Source of the DNA: Ligustrum vulgare
Lineage: Eukaryota > Streptophyta > Magnoliopsida > Lamiales > Oleaceae
Length of the DNA: 64,000 nt
Direction of reading: 5' to 3'
Assembly (NCBI GenBank): GCA_963555705.1
Contig: OY743177.1
Location: 56,254,096-56,318,095, forward strand
Position 1 is the stretch's first letter. Each line of letters starts with the position of its first letter. The notes below the pieces were generated by a model. It did not search any database. It saw nothing but the letters and a program-made list of their open reading frames with translations, and was not told where the DNA came from. Position numbers and translations under genes: made by a program. Of this stretch, positions 1 through 12,100 are shown in pieces.

Positions 1-399
1 ACTTGTGGTTGTTATTGCAAATTCATCATAGTTGAATCTTGCTCATTCATTTTGGTTGTGGGATGGTGGTTGCGGTAGGCGGCAGTGATTTGTGGTTGCG
101 ATTTTGGCAGATAGTGGTGGGACGTGGAGGTGGGGATGGGGGTGGGATTGGGATTTGGGAAGAAGATGACTATTTTCCTTTTTTATTTAATTATTTGAAT
201 TATGAAAATACGAAGTTACTATATTGCCTTCCTAGATCTGGTCAAAATCAAATTTTAAGTCAACCAATAGAATTTTGGATGTTTTCCATCCATTTGTATT
301 TCTCCCTCTACTAAATTAAACGTTGGGACTACTGTGGGTGACACAAAGTGAATGTTTAGGTAAAGTCTACAGAAAAAGAAAATGTTTGAGACCGTAATT
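1..399. other. intergenic, no gene seen
   Basis: AT-rich and G-rich low-complexity sequence. A 91-codon open frame at 39-314 is rich in glycine and tryptophan, shows no domain, and I regard it as chance. No RNA gene or element end is recognisable here. Confidence 0.4.
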
Positions 400-1625
400 G
401 CAATTTTTCCTTAATTATATATGTTGAGGTCACAAAGCAATGTAATTTTAGGTCACAAAATGCAAATATTTTATATCACAAATTATAAAAATAGTAGGTA
501 ATGGGTTTCAAGGTCACAAAAATGCAAATCATTTTACGACACAATAACAAATTTTTTTTTACGTCGTAATAACAATTCCAAGGTCACATGTTTTAAATTA
601 ATCGGTCGTAATAACAATTCTGAGGGCACATGTTTTAAATTAATCAATCTCGAGTTTTTTTAGGTCACAATTTATCAAATTATTAGGTCACAAATGTTTT
701 AACTCACAGTTGTCGAATTATTAGGGCACAATTTATCAGGCCACGAATATTTTTAAGTCACAATTATATGATCAACAGGCACCAACTCACCACCACCCAT
801 CCCCCACTACCATCTAAATGTCTCCGCCACCGTCACCCTCCCAATGTAGCCGTCGCCACCACCACACTCCCAACGCCGCCGCCGTAGCAACGACCCCAAC
901 CAAAGGGGGAAAAAAAAAAGAAACTGCTATACAAAACCATCTCTTGAAAACTATCACCACCCCAACATATCAAGATGCACCAACTAAGCACCAGCAGTCA
1001 CCACCACCCTCCCAACGCTGTCGCCGCTGCAGAGCCCCCAACCAAAGAAAAAAAAAAAGAAACTGTTGCTGCAAAACAATCTCTTGAAACTTGTCACCAA
1101 GTAGCACTGGACAACACGCTTCCATCACCAACCACAGCCACCACATAACCATTACCATCACCACCACCCAATATTCACCATTGTAATCGAAAAATAACCA
1201 CCGCAGATCCCTGGAATTCACCCACACGGTCACAGGTCCACTGATCCGGCACCACTTCCATCACAGATCTACAATCCCCAAATATCATACAACACCGCAC
1301 CAACACCGCCCTACCGCGTAGCCCCAATGCCAGCACCTTCTCCATCTCCATCTCCATCTCCACCAACACCATACCCACACGTGAGAGAGAAAGAGATGCA
1401 ATTAGAGAGAGAGAGAGAGAGAGATTGAATTTTGATGTAGAAATATAAGAGAAAATAATTAGGGTTTGCAGTTGTGTTGTGTGACTTTGGGTTGAATAGT
1501 TAATTTAATTTTAGACTATTCAAATTTATTAATTAATTATTAAAATGTTATTAAAACCTGAAAATTGAATTTATTTAAGTGTGACCTTATTTTTGAATTT
1601 GAATCCTTAAAAGCAAGTCTAGATA
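400..1625. mobile_element. degenerate relative of the 32.2-33.6 kb Mutator-like element
   Basis: Three blocks occur in the same order as in the Pack-MULE at 32205-33553. The first is an AT-rich part in which GGTCACAA recurs (about 430-760). The second is a C-rich part of CCACCACC runs (about 785-1375). The third is an AT-rich tail in which GAATTTGAATC, a few T residues and AAAG recur near the end (about 1595-1615). A (GA)n run lies at about 1409-1433. Terminal inverted repeats and a target-site duplication could not be found, so the limits are approximate. Open frames in the C-rich block (818-1087, 970-1233) are compositional and show no domain. Confidence 0.45.
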
Positions 1626-1927
1626 TAATTTCCTTATATAACAATTCATCAAATCAATCTTATAGAAAAACTAAGCAAAGAAAGCATTAATTGTTTTTGC
1701 GTGTACATTCATTTTGCTTGAACATTCATTCGGTTATTCTAAAAAGTTATTAAAAAAAATAATCCTTTAAGAATTGAAATTAACTAAAAGGGGAAATATA
1801 ATCGAGCTTGAAATGATTTAGAGATTGTAAAGATATTCGAGTCTCAATTTTGCACTTATGAATATTATACAACTACACGAAGTAACTGAATTTTTAACAA
1901 TTCTACTTATTGTGAATGACAGCTTAG

Positions 1928-2091
1928 AGTTGTTCGGGGGCTTGACAGTTGTCGTTATTTTTTTAGTTTTTATGTTTTTTAGGTAAAATTTGTGGTTAAA
2001 AAGTGGTTTAAAAAAATGTGTATGATTAAAAAGTAGTATTGAAAATTGAAATGATTATAAACATTTATTATAATAACCAACCGAACACATA
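1928..2091. mobile_element. MITE-like element
   Basis: About 164 bp. The left end has GTTGTTCGG and the right end CCGAACACAT, which are imperfect inverted repeats. The direct repeat CTTAG flanks the element at 1923-1927 and 2092-2096. There is no coding sequence. The superfamily is not assigned. Confidence 0.45.
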
Positions 2092-2149
2092 CTTAGTAGT
2101 ATACTATAAATTCTTACTTTGATGTAGTAATGACAAAAAATAATAATAA

Positions 2150-2502
2150 TAATAATAAAAAAAAATCGACACGTCCCATCTTGAACCTGATGGACCCCAA
2201 CCCTAATGGGACGAAATAACCCGCCACATGAGTTGGCGAGACGAGTCTCAGGTGCTCGGTACAAACCCACCCTAAATGATTATTTATATATGTCAAAAAA
2301 GAAAAGAATAGATAATTAACAAAAATAAATAAAAATAAAATCAAACGTGGCTAGTAAATGGGGCATCATAATTGCCTCTCCTCGCCTAAAACCCAAACCT
2401 GCCCCTAGGCGGGATCGAGTTGAGAAAATTTTCACAGAGCAAGGTTGGGCACGAGGCAGGATACCCGCCCCCGAACTCACTCCGTTGATATCTCTACTTT
2501 TT
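2150..2502. mobile_element. possible hAT-like non-autonomous remnant
   Basis: The right end, read on the minus strand, begins TAGAGATATCAACGGAG and runs into a G-rich GGGGGCGGG stretch. This resembles the TAGGGATGGCAACGGGG ends of many plant hAT derivatives. The left part holds CCC/GGG-rich words but no matching inverted repeat, so only one end is proposed. Confidence 0.3.
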
Positions 2503-2731
2503 AATGTAATAAAATTCTTATGTGATTTGTTTGAATATATAACTATGCAAAATCAATTTTAAAAAGTAAAGATTGTGTATGTAAATATTAGAATGCGAAA
2601 ACTATAGATAATCCAATTTTTAAATTTTGAATGTATAATTGTAATATATTTCTTAAAGGACGAAGTAAAAAATCATAACATAATTCTTCTTCTATTCTTA
2701 ACACTAAATGATAATATAAAAATGGAGGCTA

Positions 2732-3051
2732 AGGGTGCGTTCTCTTTATATTTCAGTTTTTCGTTTTCATTTTCGAAAATATTTTCTATTTTCCATTTTC
2801 TGTGAATGTTTTCAAAATTGCTGAAAACGCGTTTGGTTTGTTATTTCTGAAAACTGTTTTCGAAAATGAAAATCTGGAAAACATGTTCTGTTTGAGCTTT
2901 TTGCAGAAAACTATTTTGACCTTATTTTATTCTCATTAAAAGTTAAGTCCACAATATTTGACTTTTCAACCAAATCTCTATCATTCATTCTCCTAAAAAT
3001 TACTATTCATTTCAAAAAAATTCTTTTCAAATAATATCAAACACACACTGT
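2732..3051. mobile_element. MITE-like fold-back element
   Basis: About 320 bp. The left end AGGGTGCGTTCTC and the reverse complement of the right end ACAGTGTGTGTTTG are imperfect inverted repeats. The interior is rich in GAAAA/TTTTC words that can pair. No coding sequence is present and the target-site duplication is unclear. Confidence 0.4.
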
Positions 3052-4597
3052 GTACTTGTAATTATATTACTTGTAAAAATAGAGATGCCATATTTTAACT
3101 TCAGTTGAAACTTTCTATTAGAACGAAATAGGGACTTAATTGATTCATACTAGTACTCATTGTTCCACAAATAGTTCAAACTTGCCAACATAATCGAAAT
3201 GGCCTAAGTCTTTGCCAGTTGACCTACCCTTCACGTCCATATTTACAATTAGCTTCTATTCGGTCCCTATAGCTTTTAGAATTAAAAGTAGCTACACTTT
3301 CAAATTGATCGAAAAATACACAGATTCATTAAGGCAAAACTTGATATCCAAAACTACACAAGATTGAAGGACTCAAGAGCATGATAAATCTCCTCTCAAC
3401 AGATTGATATCCCTCCCATTAAGATAAAATTTGATTTGACATAATGTTGGAACTCTTTGTATATATAGAAAATATAATATATATCAGATGACCAAGACAA
3501 CTAGACAAGGTAGAACTAAAAAGCACATTCACAGTAAAAATCTGCAAATCATCCAACATAAACAGCAAACCAAGAGAAATATTGTGAGATCAAATGAAAT
3601 ATAACCAAAATTTAGTTCGATTTCAACTAGGTTCATGCATACATATAATCAAACAACATCAATCCAGCAGCAGATCATTGGCAACAGGTCCAACACTTTT
3701 CTCCTCCTGCTCTAGCTGAACCAGCAAACCAGCAAATCAGCAACTGCACCAGCAGGCCTCCTCCTGCTCCAGCTGAACCAGAAAACCAGCAGATCAGCAA
3801 CTGCACCAGCAGCAGTCCTCAGCACTTCCAGCAGCAATAGCAATGCAATGGAAACATTCAGCTGCTTCCCTCTTGAACCAGTTCGGTAGTAGTCTGGTTT
3901 CAGCAGTAGTCTGGTTTCATCAGCAATACAGCAGACTTCCCAGCAGTAGCACTTCTCAGTTGCAAAACGGCTTCCCACACTGTAGCAGAATCAGCAGCAA
4001 CCAGATAAATCAGCAGTATTATATTTACAGGCAGCAGTGTCATGGCTGCTGCCCTGGTTCTTCCTCTTCAGACGCAATTTCGTTTTCTATATATTTAGCT
4101 CAGCAGCCACCTAACATTTGCTACCACTTGCGTCTCTCTATGTGCTTCTCCCTTTCTCTCTGCCCAGCTTGCTCAAGGGTATGCACTGCCACAAGTCCCC
4201 ATAATCTCCCTCCATCATGCTAAAAGAATGAACCTAAAAAATATGCAAATTATGCCCCAGAAACAAATCCTTGCACAAAGTACAAATACTCATGAGGTCA
4301 TGAAGAACTTACTCACTAATATTTATAAATGCTCAAACAGGGTGCGTGGCATACGCAACCTCGAGGCATTTTGACGCATAAACCTCCACACAGAACAATG
4401 AAAGAATTCCAAAAAATATAGAAGTACAAAATATGCTAATGAACCATCTTGAAAATCCACAATTAAACAAGTTACCAAAATTAAAAAAACTAACTTGCAA
4501 ACCAAAAATAAGATAGATCAATTAGTAATCAGGTAACAAAATAGTTCTGCTGATTACTAAAAGTAGAAAAACCCTATTAAGGGAGTGTTCAGCAACA
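3052..4597. repeat. CAG-rich region with a 57-bp tandem duplication
   Basis: There is no recognisable gene. Two adjacent 57-bp units (3701-3757 and 3758-3814) both start CTCCTCCTGCTC and carry ATCAGCAACTGCACCAGCAG. CAG/CTG words continue to about 4060. The open frames at 3843-4223 (+) and 3712-3978 (-) are by-products of the CAG repetition. The stretch may be old LTR sequence, but no ends were found. Confidence 0.45.
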
Positions 4598-4639
4598 TAC
4601 TTAGGATCAAAATGATCTCCAACTTAACACTAGGATTGA

Positions 4640-5823
4640 TCCATTCCTCTATATAAGAGGCCCAGATCAAATCATACGTCGTTGCGTGCCAGAAGAAGAA
4701 CAGGAACAGATTCTAGAACACTGTCACTCTGCTCCATACGGGGGTCACTTCGCAGCTACCAAAACAGCAGCTAAAGTCTTACAATCTGGTTTTTATTGGC
4801 CTACACTGTTTAGGGATGCTTATACATTAGTGAAAAAGTGTGATAAGTGCCAAAGACAAGGGAATATCTCAAGGAAGAATGAGATGCCTTTAAACAATAT
4901 TTTAGAAGTTGAGTTATTTGATGTTTGGGGCATTGACTTCATGGGACCGTTCCCATCTTCATATGGTCAACAATATATTTTGGTGGCTGTAGATTATGTA
5001 TCTAAATGGGTTGAGGCTGTTGCTTTGCCAACAAATGATGGACGAGTTGTGACACAATTCATAAAGAAGAACATTTTCTCAAGGTATGGCACACCTCGAG
5101 CTATCATTAGTGATGGAGGAAAACACTTTTGCAACCGCCAATTCTCAGCATTGTTAGTTAAATATGGAGTCAAACATCGAGTTGCAACACCTTATCATCC
5201 TCAGACAAGTGGACAGGTTGAAATTTCCAATAGAGAGCTAAAAAAAATTCTTGAGGCAACAGTTAATACATCACGCACTGATTGGTCAAAGAAGCTGGAT
5301 GATGCATTATGGGCATATCGCACAGCCTTCAAGACACCAATTGGGATGTCCCCTTATCGGTTAGTCTTTGGAAAAGCATGTCACTTGCCAGTAGAGCTTG
5401 AGCATAAAGCATATTGGGCAACACATTTGCTGAATTTTGATATGAAGTCAGCTGGACAGAAGAGAATCCTACAACTAAATGAGTTTGACGAATTTAGATT
5501 GGGGGCATATGAGAATGCCAAGTTGTATAAGGAAAAGACAAAAAAAAATGGCACGATAAGCATATCAAAGAAAAGGAGTTTGTGGTTGGTCAACAAGTTT
5601 TGATGTTCAATTCTCGCCTCAAGCTCTTTCCAGGGAAGTTGAAATCCAGATGGTCAGTCCATACACAGTTGTGGCTGTTTATCCTTATGGGACAGTGGAG
5701 GTTGTTTCACAAGATCATTTGAGACGATTCAAGATTAATGGCCAGAGGTTGAAAGCTTATTGGGGGGGTGATTACTCCAATGAGAAGACAATCCTACCAC
5801 TTGAAAATCCAAATGAAGAGTAG
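4640..5823 (+). pseudogene. integrase region of gypsy pol (frameshifted)
   Basis: The reading frame is open upstream of 4686, with residues IRRCVPEEE, so this is an internal part of a polyprotein and not a gene start. The zinc-binding part has H..H ([10 protein letters not shown]) and CDKC. The catalytic core shows D in [10 protein letters not shown] in IISDGG and E in the [13 protein letters not shown] stretch. The C-terminal part has [16 protein letters not shown] and then [17 protein letters not shown], typical of Athila/Tat-type integrases. One frameshift lies in the A-run near 5542 and a second near 5655. The stop is TAG at 5821. The copy cannot make a complete protein. Confidence 0.85.
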
Positions 5824-7412
5824 CCAAAGTATCATAGTCAAGCTAATGACTATAAACAAGCGCTTGTTGGGAGGCAACCCAATTTTCTTCTCTTATTATT
5901 TATTTAGTTTTATACGCATTAGTTTAATTTATTTATTTATTTGTTTGATTGTTTTATTTATTTTTACATCTTCATCCATTAACATTTCTAATGTCTGAAT
6001 TTCATTTCTGCCTCGATAGGACTGATTCTGCAAAAGGAAGATGATCAGGGAACTTTAGGAATGCATATCTCCATCACATTCAGATCAACCAGGGAAGTCC
6101 TTTAACCTCTCCTAGTTATACTTTTTATATACTTGATCTGATACATTGAGGACAATGTATATTTTAAGTTTGGGGGTAGGTAGTCCATTTTTCTGCTAAA
6201 ATTTTCTTTTTATTCAGCATGTATTCAAAAAAAAAAAAAAAATTGAAAAACTTGTTGACATGTATATTGCCTAGGATATAGTATGGATCAAATTTTGCTT
6301 TGGTTTGAATTTTGAACAGCATGAAAACAAGAATTTTATGAACTAGTTACTACTTGCTAGATTTCATCTTCACGCGCACATAGCCATTGTTGGATTATTA
6401 CTTGTGTAGGGATTTGTTTAATACATGTGAGGTAAATTTATGCAATTTGAACTTAGGAATGACTTGATAATCCCTAAACTTAGATGATGAGACATCCCAA
6501 CCTTTAAAACTTAGAAACTAAACTTGCTCAAGAGCAGTTTGGGGGTGGAAAGAAGTGGTGAAGGTAGGCTTGAACTTTTAAGGGTCTGTAGTTCCTGAAA
6601 TGTGTCATTGGATGAAGAGGTCTTGGTCAACGAGTATAAACCATTTTCGGCATAAAAACAGAAAAATGCTGAAGGTCTTATTCTACTCTTCAAATGCCTT
6701 TTTGACTCGAGTAATTAAGTCCAAGGGGTCTTTCAAACCTGGTGCCCTAAAGCCGTCTGGCTTGGGAGCCACCGACCTAAAGCTCGCTACAGGGGTCACA
6801 TAGAAAGCAAATGAGAAAAGTATTGCACAAAGATGGTAAAAGACATGGATATAAAAAGAAAAAGTCGTCCATAATAAAAAAAAATTATTGTTTGGTATAA
6901 GCTTGTTGATTGAGACTTTGATACTAAAGGCATGGATTAGGGAACCACTTACCATTGATTGTTTGGGCAGACTTAGCTAATTCTGACCACCTGGTGTGGA
7001 AAAATGCAAAATTTTGATGTTTAGAAACCACATGAAAAGAAGAAACCTTGGGATTCGAGAGAAAAGCAGTAAGTTGTGATCATCCATGAGTGATGCAAGG
7101 AAATTCATTAGATAAATAGGGTTGACCACATGGGTTTTGGGCTTGATATTAAATAATGAGCTACACAGTTTTAAGTATATCGTTGCATGAGTAGGAGTTT
7201 GACATTGGCTATTCACACACACACTTGACAATCTGGCATGGGATAACTAGAATTATTTTGCTTTATTGTTCATAATTCTTGCTGAAGTGCAAATTGATCT
7301 GGATTATTGAGGCATATGGTATACATGTTGACATAAAAAATATATATATATATATTTCTTTACTATTTTGATTCATTAGTTTTATTCTATCTTATTCGAG
7401 GACGAACAAGAG
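5824..7412 (+). other. retroelement spacer between pol and 3' LTR
   Basis: No coding sequence. It begins with AGCGCTTGTTGGGAGGCAAC just after the pol stop (5858-5877), a word seen often after pol in plant gypsy elements. It also carries GAGGACAATG followed by TTAAGTTTGGGGGTAGG (6149-6180), which looks like an extra internal polypurine tract. A poly-A run lies at 6228-6242. Short open frames here (6600-6803, 6683-6955, 6977-7231) are not credible genes. Confidence 0.6.
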
Positions 7413-7428
7413 TTTAAGTTTGGGGGTT
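7413..7428 (+). promoter_or_regulatory. polypurine tract
   Basis: TTTAAGTTTGGGGGTT lies directly before the TG that opens the LTR. It matches the tract used to prime plus-strand DNA in LTR elements and fixes the LTR start. Confidence 0.75.
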
Positions 7429-9436
7429 TGATAAGTACGTTTTGCGTACTTATCTTGGCTTTAAATTTAGATAATTGTAAGTGTTTTAGAATATGATATT
7501 GCTAATTATATATTTATTTTGTTTGTTTTAGGAAAAATTCAATTTTGAATGTGTTTGGATGCAAAACGGAAAAAATGGACTAAAGCCGTACAAAAAAGGG
7601 ACAAAGTGGGACTCAAGTGCAACTTCCAAAAATTGAAGAACTCGAAGTGACATAAATGGAGACATGTATTGCACAATTAAAAACACAAGGACCAATTTGA
7701 TTTATTTGAGAAATTTAGTCTTCAAACAAAACCCTACTTAATGCAATTGGGCCTAAAATTATATATATATAATATATACACACGGCTGGAAGGGGGAGAA
7801 TTTTTTCGTGACCTAATTGATACAGCTTTGAAAAAGAAAAAGAAAAAGGACAGCAGCCGAGAGTTTACATTGAAGGAATAACTCATTGGTGGTTGGCTGT
7901 GTATTGGAGGATTAAAGCAGCTGGGAATTAACTAGGAGAAGGACAAGGACGGCTGACTGGATTAAGGTTGGCGGTGAGTGAGTGCTGATTATACACATAT
8001 ATATGCATTGAAAAGGCATATTTATTATACAAAAGAACAGCCTAGTAGTGGATTTGCTGGGAGTTTTTCTTGGAGTCCAAAAGTGGGGATATATACCTTT
8101 GATATACATATACATACATGGCTGGTCATTTTAATTAGGGGAAGTGGAAAACTCGGCAGAAGATATACATATATACATATGGTGAGTTTGGGTTTTGAGT
8201 GGAGAGATTAGTAGGAGCTGACTTTGGGGATTAATTAATTGGAGAGTGGATTGGAAAGAAATATATACATTCAACAGGCTGGTGCATTAAGGAGCAGTGG
8301 AGTTCTTGGTGATTAAAGTAGTGGAGGCAGTCTATTCTGGAATTAAAAAGGGAAGCAGTTGGCTGGGGATTAATTGGATTAAACACTAACGGCTGGTTTA
8401 TGTATACACACGGTTGATTGGTGGGTAGTGTTGGAGGAATTAATTGATAGCTTTGTGGTGGAGTTAAACTAGAAGCAATTGAAGAATTGTTGAAGGGAGA
8501 GACACAGCAGCCGAGTGGAAGGAGAGATATATACAATAGTGGAGTGCTGATTGTTGGAATTAGAAGGTAGAATTCAATTAACCAAAATGAGGACTCGGCT
8601 GGCTTGGTGAAAAATTGGAGAAAGCTGATTTGGTTTAAACGGAGCAGAATCTGAGTTCGGTTTGTGCAATCGATCCGGTGATATCTATCAATTCTTTTAT
8701 CGATTATATTCATCAATTAACATGCTAGGCTAATTTAATTTATGTATTAGATGAAGATGAAACTTGTTATTTATTTATTTTGATTCGATAACTAGTAGTT
8801 TAATAATTTCTTGTGTTGTCTTGATTGATCTTGCATGCTTTATTGTTATTATTATTTGATTGAGTGGCCATCAGTTAAATATATCGTTACTTGTTGTAGT
8901 CTTGGAAAAGTCACAATAAATTGGAACATTGCATGATCAACACATGAACACTAGATGTTAGGAATAACACTATGACATGTGCAATCTAATTGATAATTGT
9001 GTGATTTAATGCGTTCTAAACATTCGTATTCGGATTAGGAATAGATTCATTTCATGTTTGGAATAGATTTAATTTGTCTTGAAAAAGAAAATTAATTGTA
9101 TGTGAATTATCGATTGTCAAGAAACGCATGAATGATTTAAACTACGAATTGTTGAATTGAGATAGGTGATAACAAGTGGATTCGAATTCCAATACATGCT
9201 CTCCATTCATATTTTACTCCCAAACATTTGTTTTTATTTAAGTTTTATTTATTGCAATTTTTTAGAATAGATAGATAAACAAAATCATCTTTTTATTCTA
9301 ATTGTTTTCATTAATTGAATCGACGATAAACTAGTAATTAGGACTAAACATTATTCCTCGTGGGAACGATACTTTCAACTCATCACAATTATTACTTGTC
9401 AACGATCCCGTACACTTGTGGGATTCGAACCGAACA
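7429..9436 (+). repeat. 3' LTR of the Athila-like element
   Basis: About 2.0 kb. It starts with TG followed by a perfect hairpin (arms GATAAGTACG and CGTACTTATC, loop TTTTG). The end is probably CGAACA at 9436, but CAAATCA at 9441 is also possible. The CTCGTGGGAACGATACT word near 9358 occurs near the ends of such LTRs, and related words occur in the LTRs at 24724 and 49063. The minus-strand 161-codon frame at 8231-8716 inside it shows no domain. A host gene starts about 70 bases downstream. Confidence 0.7.
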
Positions 9437-9508
9437 AATCAAACTCAGTTCAGTAAACATTATAATCCAAAAACTTTTTTCATCCCTCCCGAGTTTTTAG
9501 AACAATAA

Positions 9509-11960
9509 ATGGATAGACTGCGTGCAATTGCTGATGCTCATTACAGAGCTGGCTCTCCACAAGTTAAGACATTGGCATGTGAGTTCTTCAAAGCCCTGGA
9601 CACCGATGATGATGGACGGGTGAGCCTAGCCGAGTTCTTAGCATTCATGACTCAGCAAGGTTGAACACATCCCTTCGTATGCAACTTAGATTCATATTTT
9701 CTATCAAGCCACTGTTTGGTACTGATAAAAATCAAATTTTTAGTAGATTTTGATAAAAATTGATGAAATGTGTGATTGAAAAGTTGTGAATTCCGTAAAA
9801 GGCATTGTTAAGATTAAATGTTGATTTCAAATTAAATTAAAATCTAAATTTTTAGTGAAACCAAACGACCGTCTTAATATGTGCACAATTTTGTGAACAC
9901 GAGACTTTTATCTGCTCTATGTGATGTTAACCTAATGGGACGAACTCATCTATTTAAATTATGTCTTCAATTAATAGGTTACACGCGCTTGAACAATCCG
10001 TGCGTGTTCAAGGAGCTCGACCGGGATGCAGATGGCAGCCTTGATTTTTGGGAGATTTTGACACTATACTACATAGTTAAAAGTGGAAGGCCACTCTGTA
10101 ACTGTTGTGGGATTCTTATAACGGGGATTTTCTTTTCGTGCGTCGAGTGTTTTGAGAGTCCGGGCTCCTACTCTTTGTGCATTTATTGTTACAGGTCTAA
10201 TAAGAGTGAGCACCATCACAATGGTCGCCAGCAATTCTTGGATACCTTCACTTTGTTAGAAATGAAGAAGAATGCAGCTATTAGAGGAAAGGCATACCAG
10301 AATCAGGTAATGAACAAAAATAACATATTTTCACCTACAATTTGAACAATGTTTGGACTTTTCTTCTTTTAAGTCTTAAGCTCTATTCTTTAATACTACT
10401 CTTGTAATTATAAATTAATTTATTTATACCCTTGTTTGATTCCTATCGATTTTTGAAATAAGTTGAAAAAATTTTAGTTTTTGAAAAATGTGGGGATGTA
10501 GATTAAGAGTTTGTTTGGTAAAGGTGAATATTTTACCACAATTTTTCAAACTCAATCTCAACCCTTCATTCTTAATCAAGTCCACCATTGTTGACTTTTC
10601 AAATAATTTTAAACCACACATCTATCAAAAAACTAAAAAAAACTACAAAATTTAATTTTTTTCACATTACCAAACAGGCTCTAAGTTGAAAAGTTAAAAA
10701 TTGTAGACCAAAAGTAGGATTAGTGGTGCAGATTGAGTACTGTAGAAAAATGAGATGGAAGAAATGAGAACCAAACCGGGGCTTTTTTTTGACATAAATG
10801 TTGTGTTTAAAAAGTGGAGAGAGAAACTGTCTGCAATTATAAAGTTGTTTGAAAAATTGTGTTGTTTACAAATTGATGAATACTGCTATTTATCATGGGT
10901 AGAGATTGATCTCTACTGACACATTTTCATTAAAAATTAAGGAGGTGCCTTGTACATATGCACATAAATACCTCTTCATTTTCCAATGATTATGTACCAA
11001 TTAAAATAGATATCTATATTTACTAATGATAAATAACATTATTCTAAATTGATTTATAAATTGTAATGATTGTGTTAAAAAACAAAGGCTTGCACATAGG
11101 GGTTCTTGAACAATAATTATCTTGAAATAAACAATGAGGCTAAGCATATTAGCTTATGTTCAATAATTACAATTTATAAAAAACACAATTTCTCAAATTA
11201 TTTTTAACCACACACATTTTTGAAACCTCGTTTTATCTAAAAAACATAAAAAAATGTCAGAATTTTGCCGAACATAGCATTAATCGTCACTTAACTTGCA
11301 CTGAAGTTTCATTTTAGCCACGTACATGTAAAATTTGTGCACAATTTTCATAAATGACCCCGGAAATTATGTATGCTCGGATACTATGTTTTTAACCACT
11401 TCCTCCACGAATTCAAGTTAGTTAAACAAAAAATAAATTTATTTATTTAAAAAATTTCTTCTAATGCAATTGAGGTGAACATAATTATATTTCATATGGT
11501 CATGTTTTATGCTTGTTGCAGCAAACAATGTGGCAATCCACAAGTCATTTCATGGTTCCACCTGCACCAACTAATATTAATATTAATGTTGGGCATCCTA
11601 CAAGTCCAACTCCTCACAATGCTGTCCAAGCAGCAAATACTGTGAGTGGTCACTTTTTATCTGCTCTCCATCAGATATAAACTCGTAAACCAAATTATTT
11701 GACTATTCATATATCGCGTTGAATCAATTCATCTAAATATTTAAGCTATTAAAGAGATGATTTTAAATGTCCCTTTTCACATATAGGATCGACTACCTCG
11801 CCTATAAATTTAAACAATAACAATTTGACACGAAAAGAATTCATCTGTTTATTTTTTGGTTACCAAAATTTTGTAGAAAAAATGGATGGCTGCACTGGCT
11901 GCATTTGAGATGGCACTCGGCATTGGAACCATTTCGACAACTCTATGTACAATCTTGTAA
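9509..11960 (+). CDS. EF-hand and ZZ-like zinc-binding protein, 4 exons
   Basis: Exons are 9509-9659, 9978-10306, 11522-11641 and 11877-11960. All introns are GT-AG and the frame is kept throughout, giving 227 residues. EF-hand 1 has its loop at residues 31-42 (D31, D33, D35, E42). EF-hand 2 is at 65-76 (D65, D67, D69, E76) and is split from the first by intron 1. A ZZ-like module follows: C91, C94, C105, C108, C118, C121, then HHH at 129-131. The last exon encodes a largely hydrophobic tail that might touch a membrane. I recognise this as a plant family of small calcium-binding proteins with a ZZ-type finger, whose cellular role is not established. The likely role, calcium-dependent protein binding, is inferred. 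The start was chosen because the MDRLRAIADAHY beginning fits the family and no upstream in-frame exon is seen. The only upstream sequence is 72 bases and then a gypsy LTR, so expression may depend on that LTR. MITEs sit in introns 1 and 2. Confidence 0.85.
9709..9872. mobile_element. MITE-like element in intron 1
   Basis: The left end CACTGTTTGGTACTGATAAA and the reverse complement of the right end, ACGGTCGTTTGGTTTCACT, are imperfect inverted repeats around a 160-bp AT-rich core. No clear target duplication was seen. Confidence 0.45.
10507..10681. mobile_element. Tourist-like MITE in intron 2
   Basis: 175 bp. The left end GAGTTTGTTTGGTAA and the right end, read inverted, GAGCCTGTTTGGTAA match at 13 of 15 bases. 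TAA flanks both sides (10504-10506 and 10682-10684), as expected for PIF/Harbinger-derived MITEs with 3-bp target duplications. Confidence 0.7.
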
Positions 11961-12100
11961 TATTTCCACTTGTACTTCTTTTGTTATAGCGATTTAAGTT
12001 CCTCATTTCTATGTTTTTGTTCTTATTTTGTAAACCAGAGACAAGAATTTAAGTGCAAAACTAATTTGTCTAATATACTTTTGATTTTGTGACAATATTG

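Larger units (their letters stand above)
4598..9436 (+). mobile_element. 3' part of an Athila-like Ty3/gypsy retrotransposon
   Basis: The order is the C-terminal end of pol (integrase), a 1.6-kb non-coding spacer, a polypurine tract and a 3' LTR of about 2 kb. Gag, protease, reverse transcriptase and the 5' LTR are missing, so this is a 5'-truncated copy. The Athila-like assignment rests on the integrase tail and on the second GTTTGGGGGT tract in the spacer. The left limit is where in-frame similarity fades, just before 4640. Confidence 0.8.

Noticed and set aside
3843..4223. 126-codon plus-strand open frame.
   Set aside because: A by-product of CAG repetition; no domain, no convincing start context.
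8231..8716. 161-codon minus-strand open frame.
   Set aside because: Lies wholly within a gypsy LTR, shows no domain, and its composition follows the LTR.
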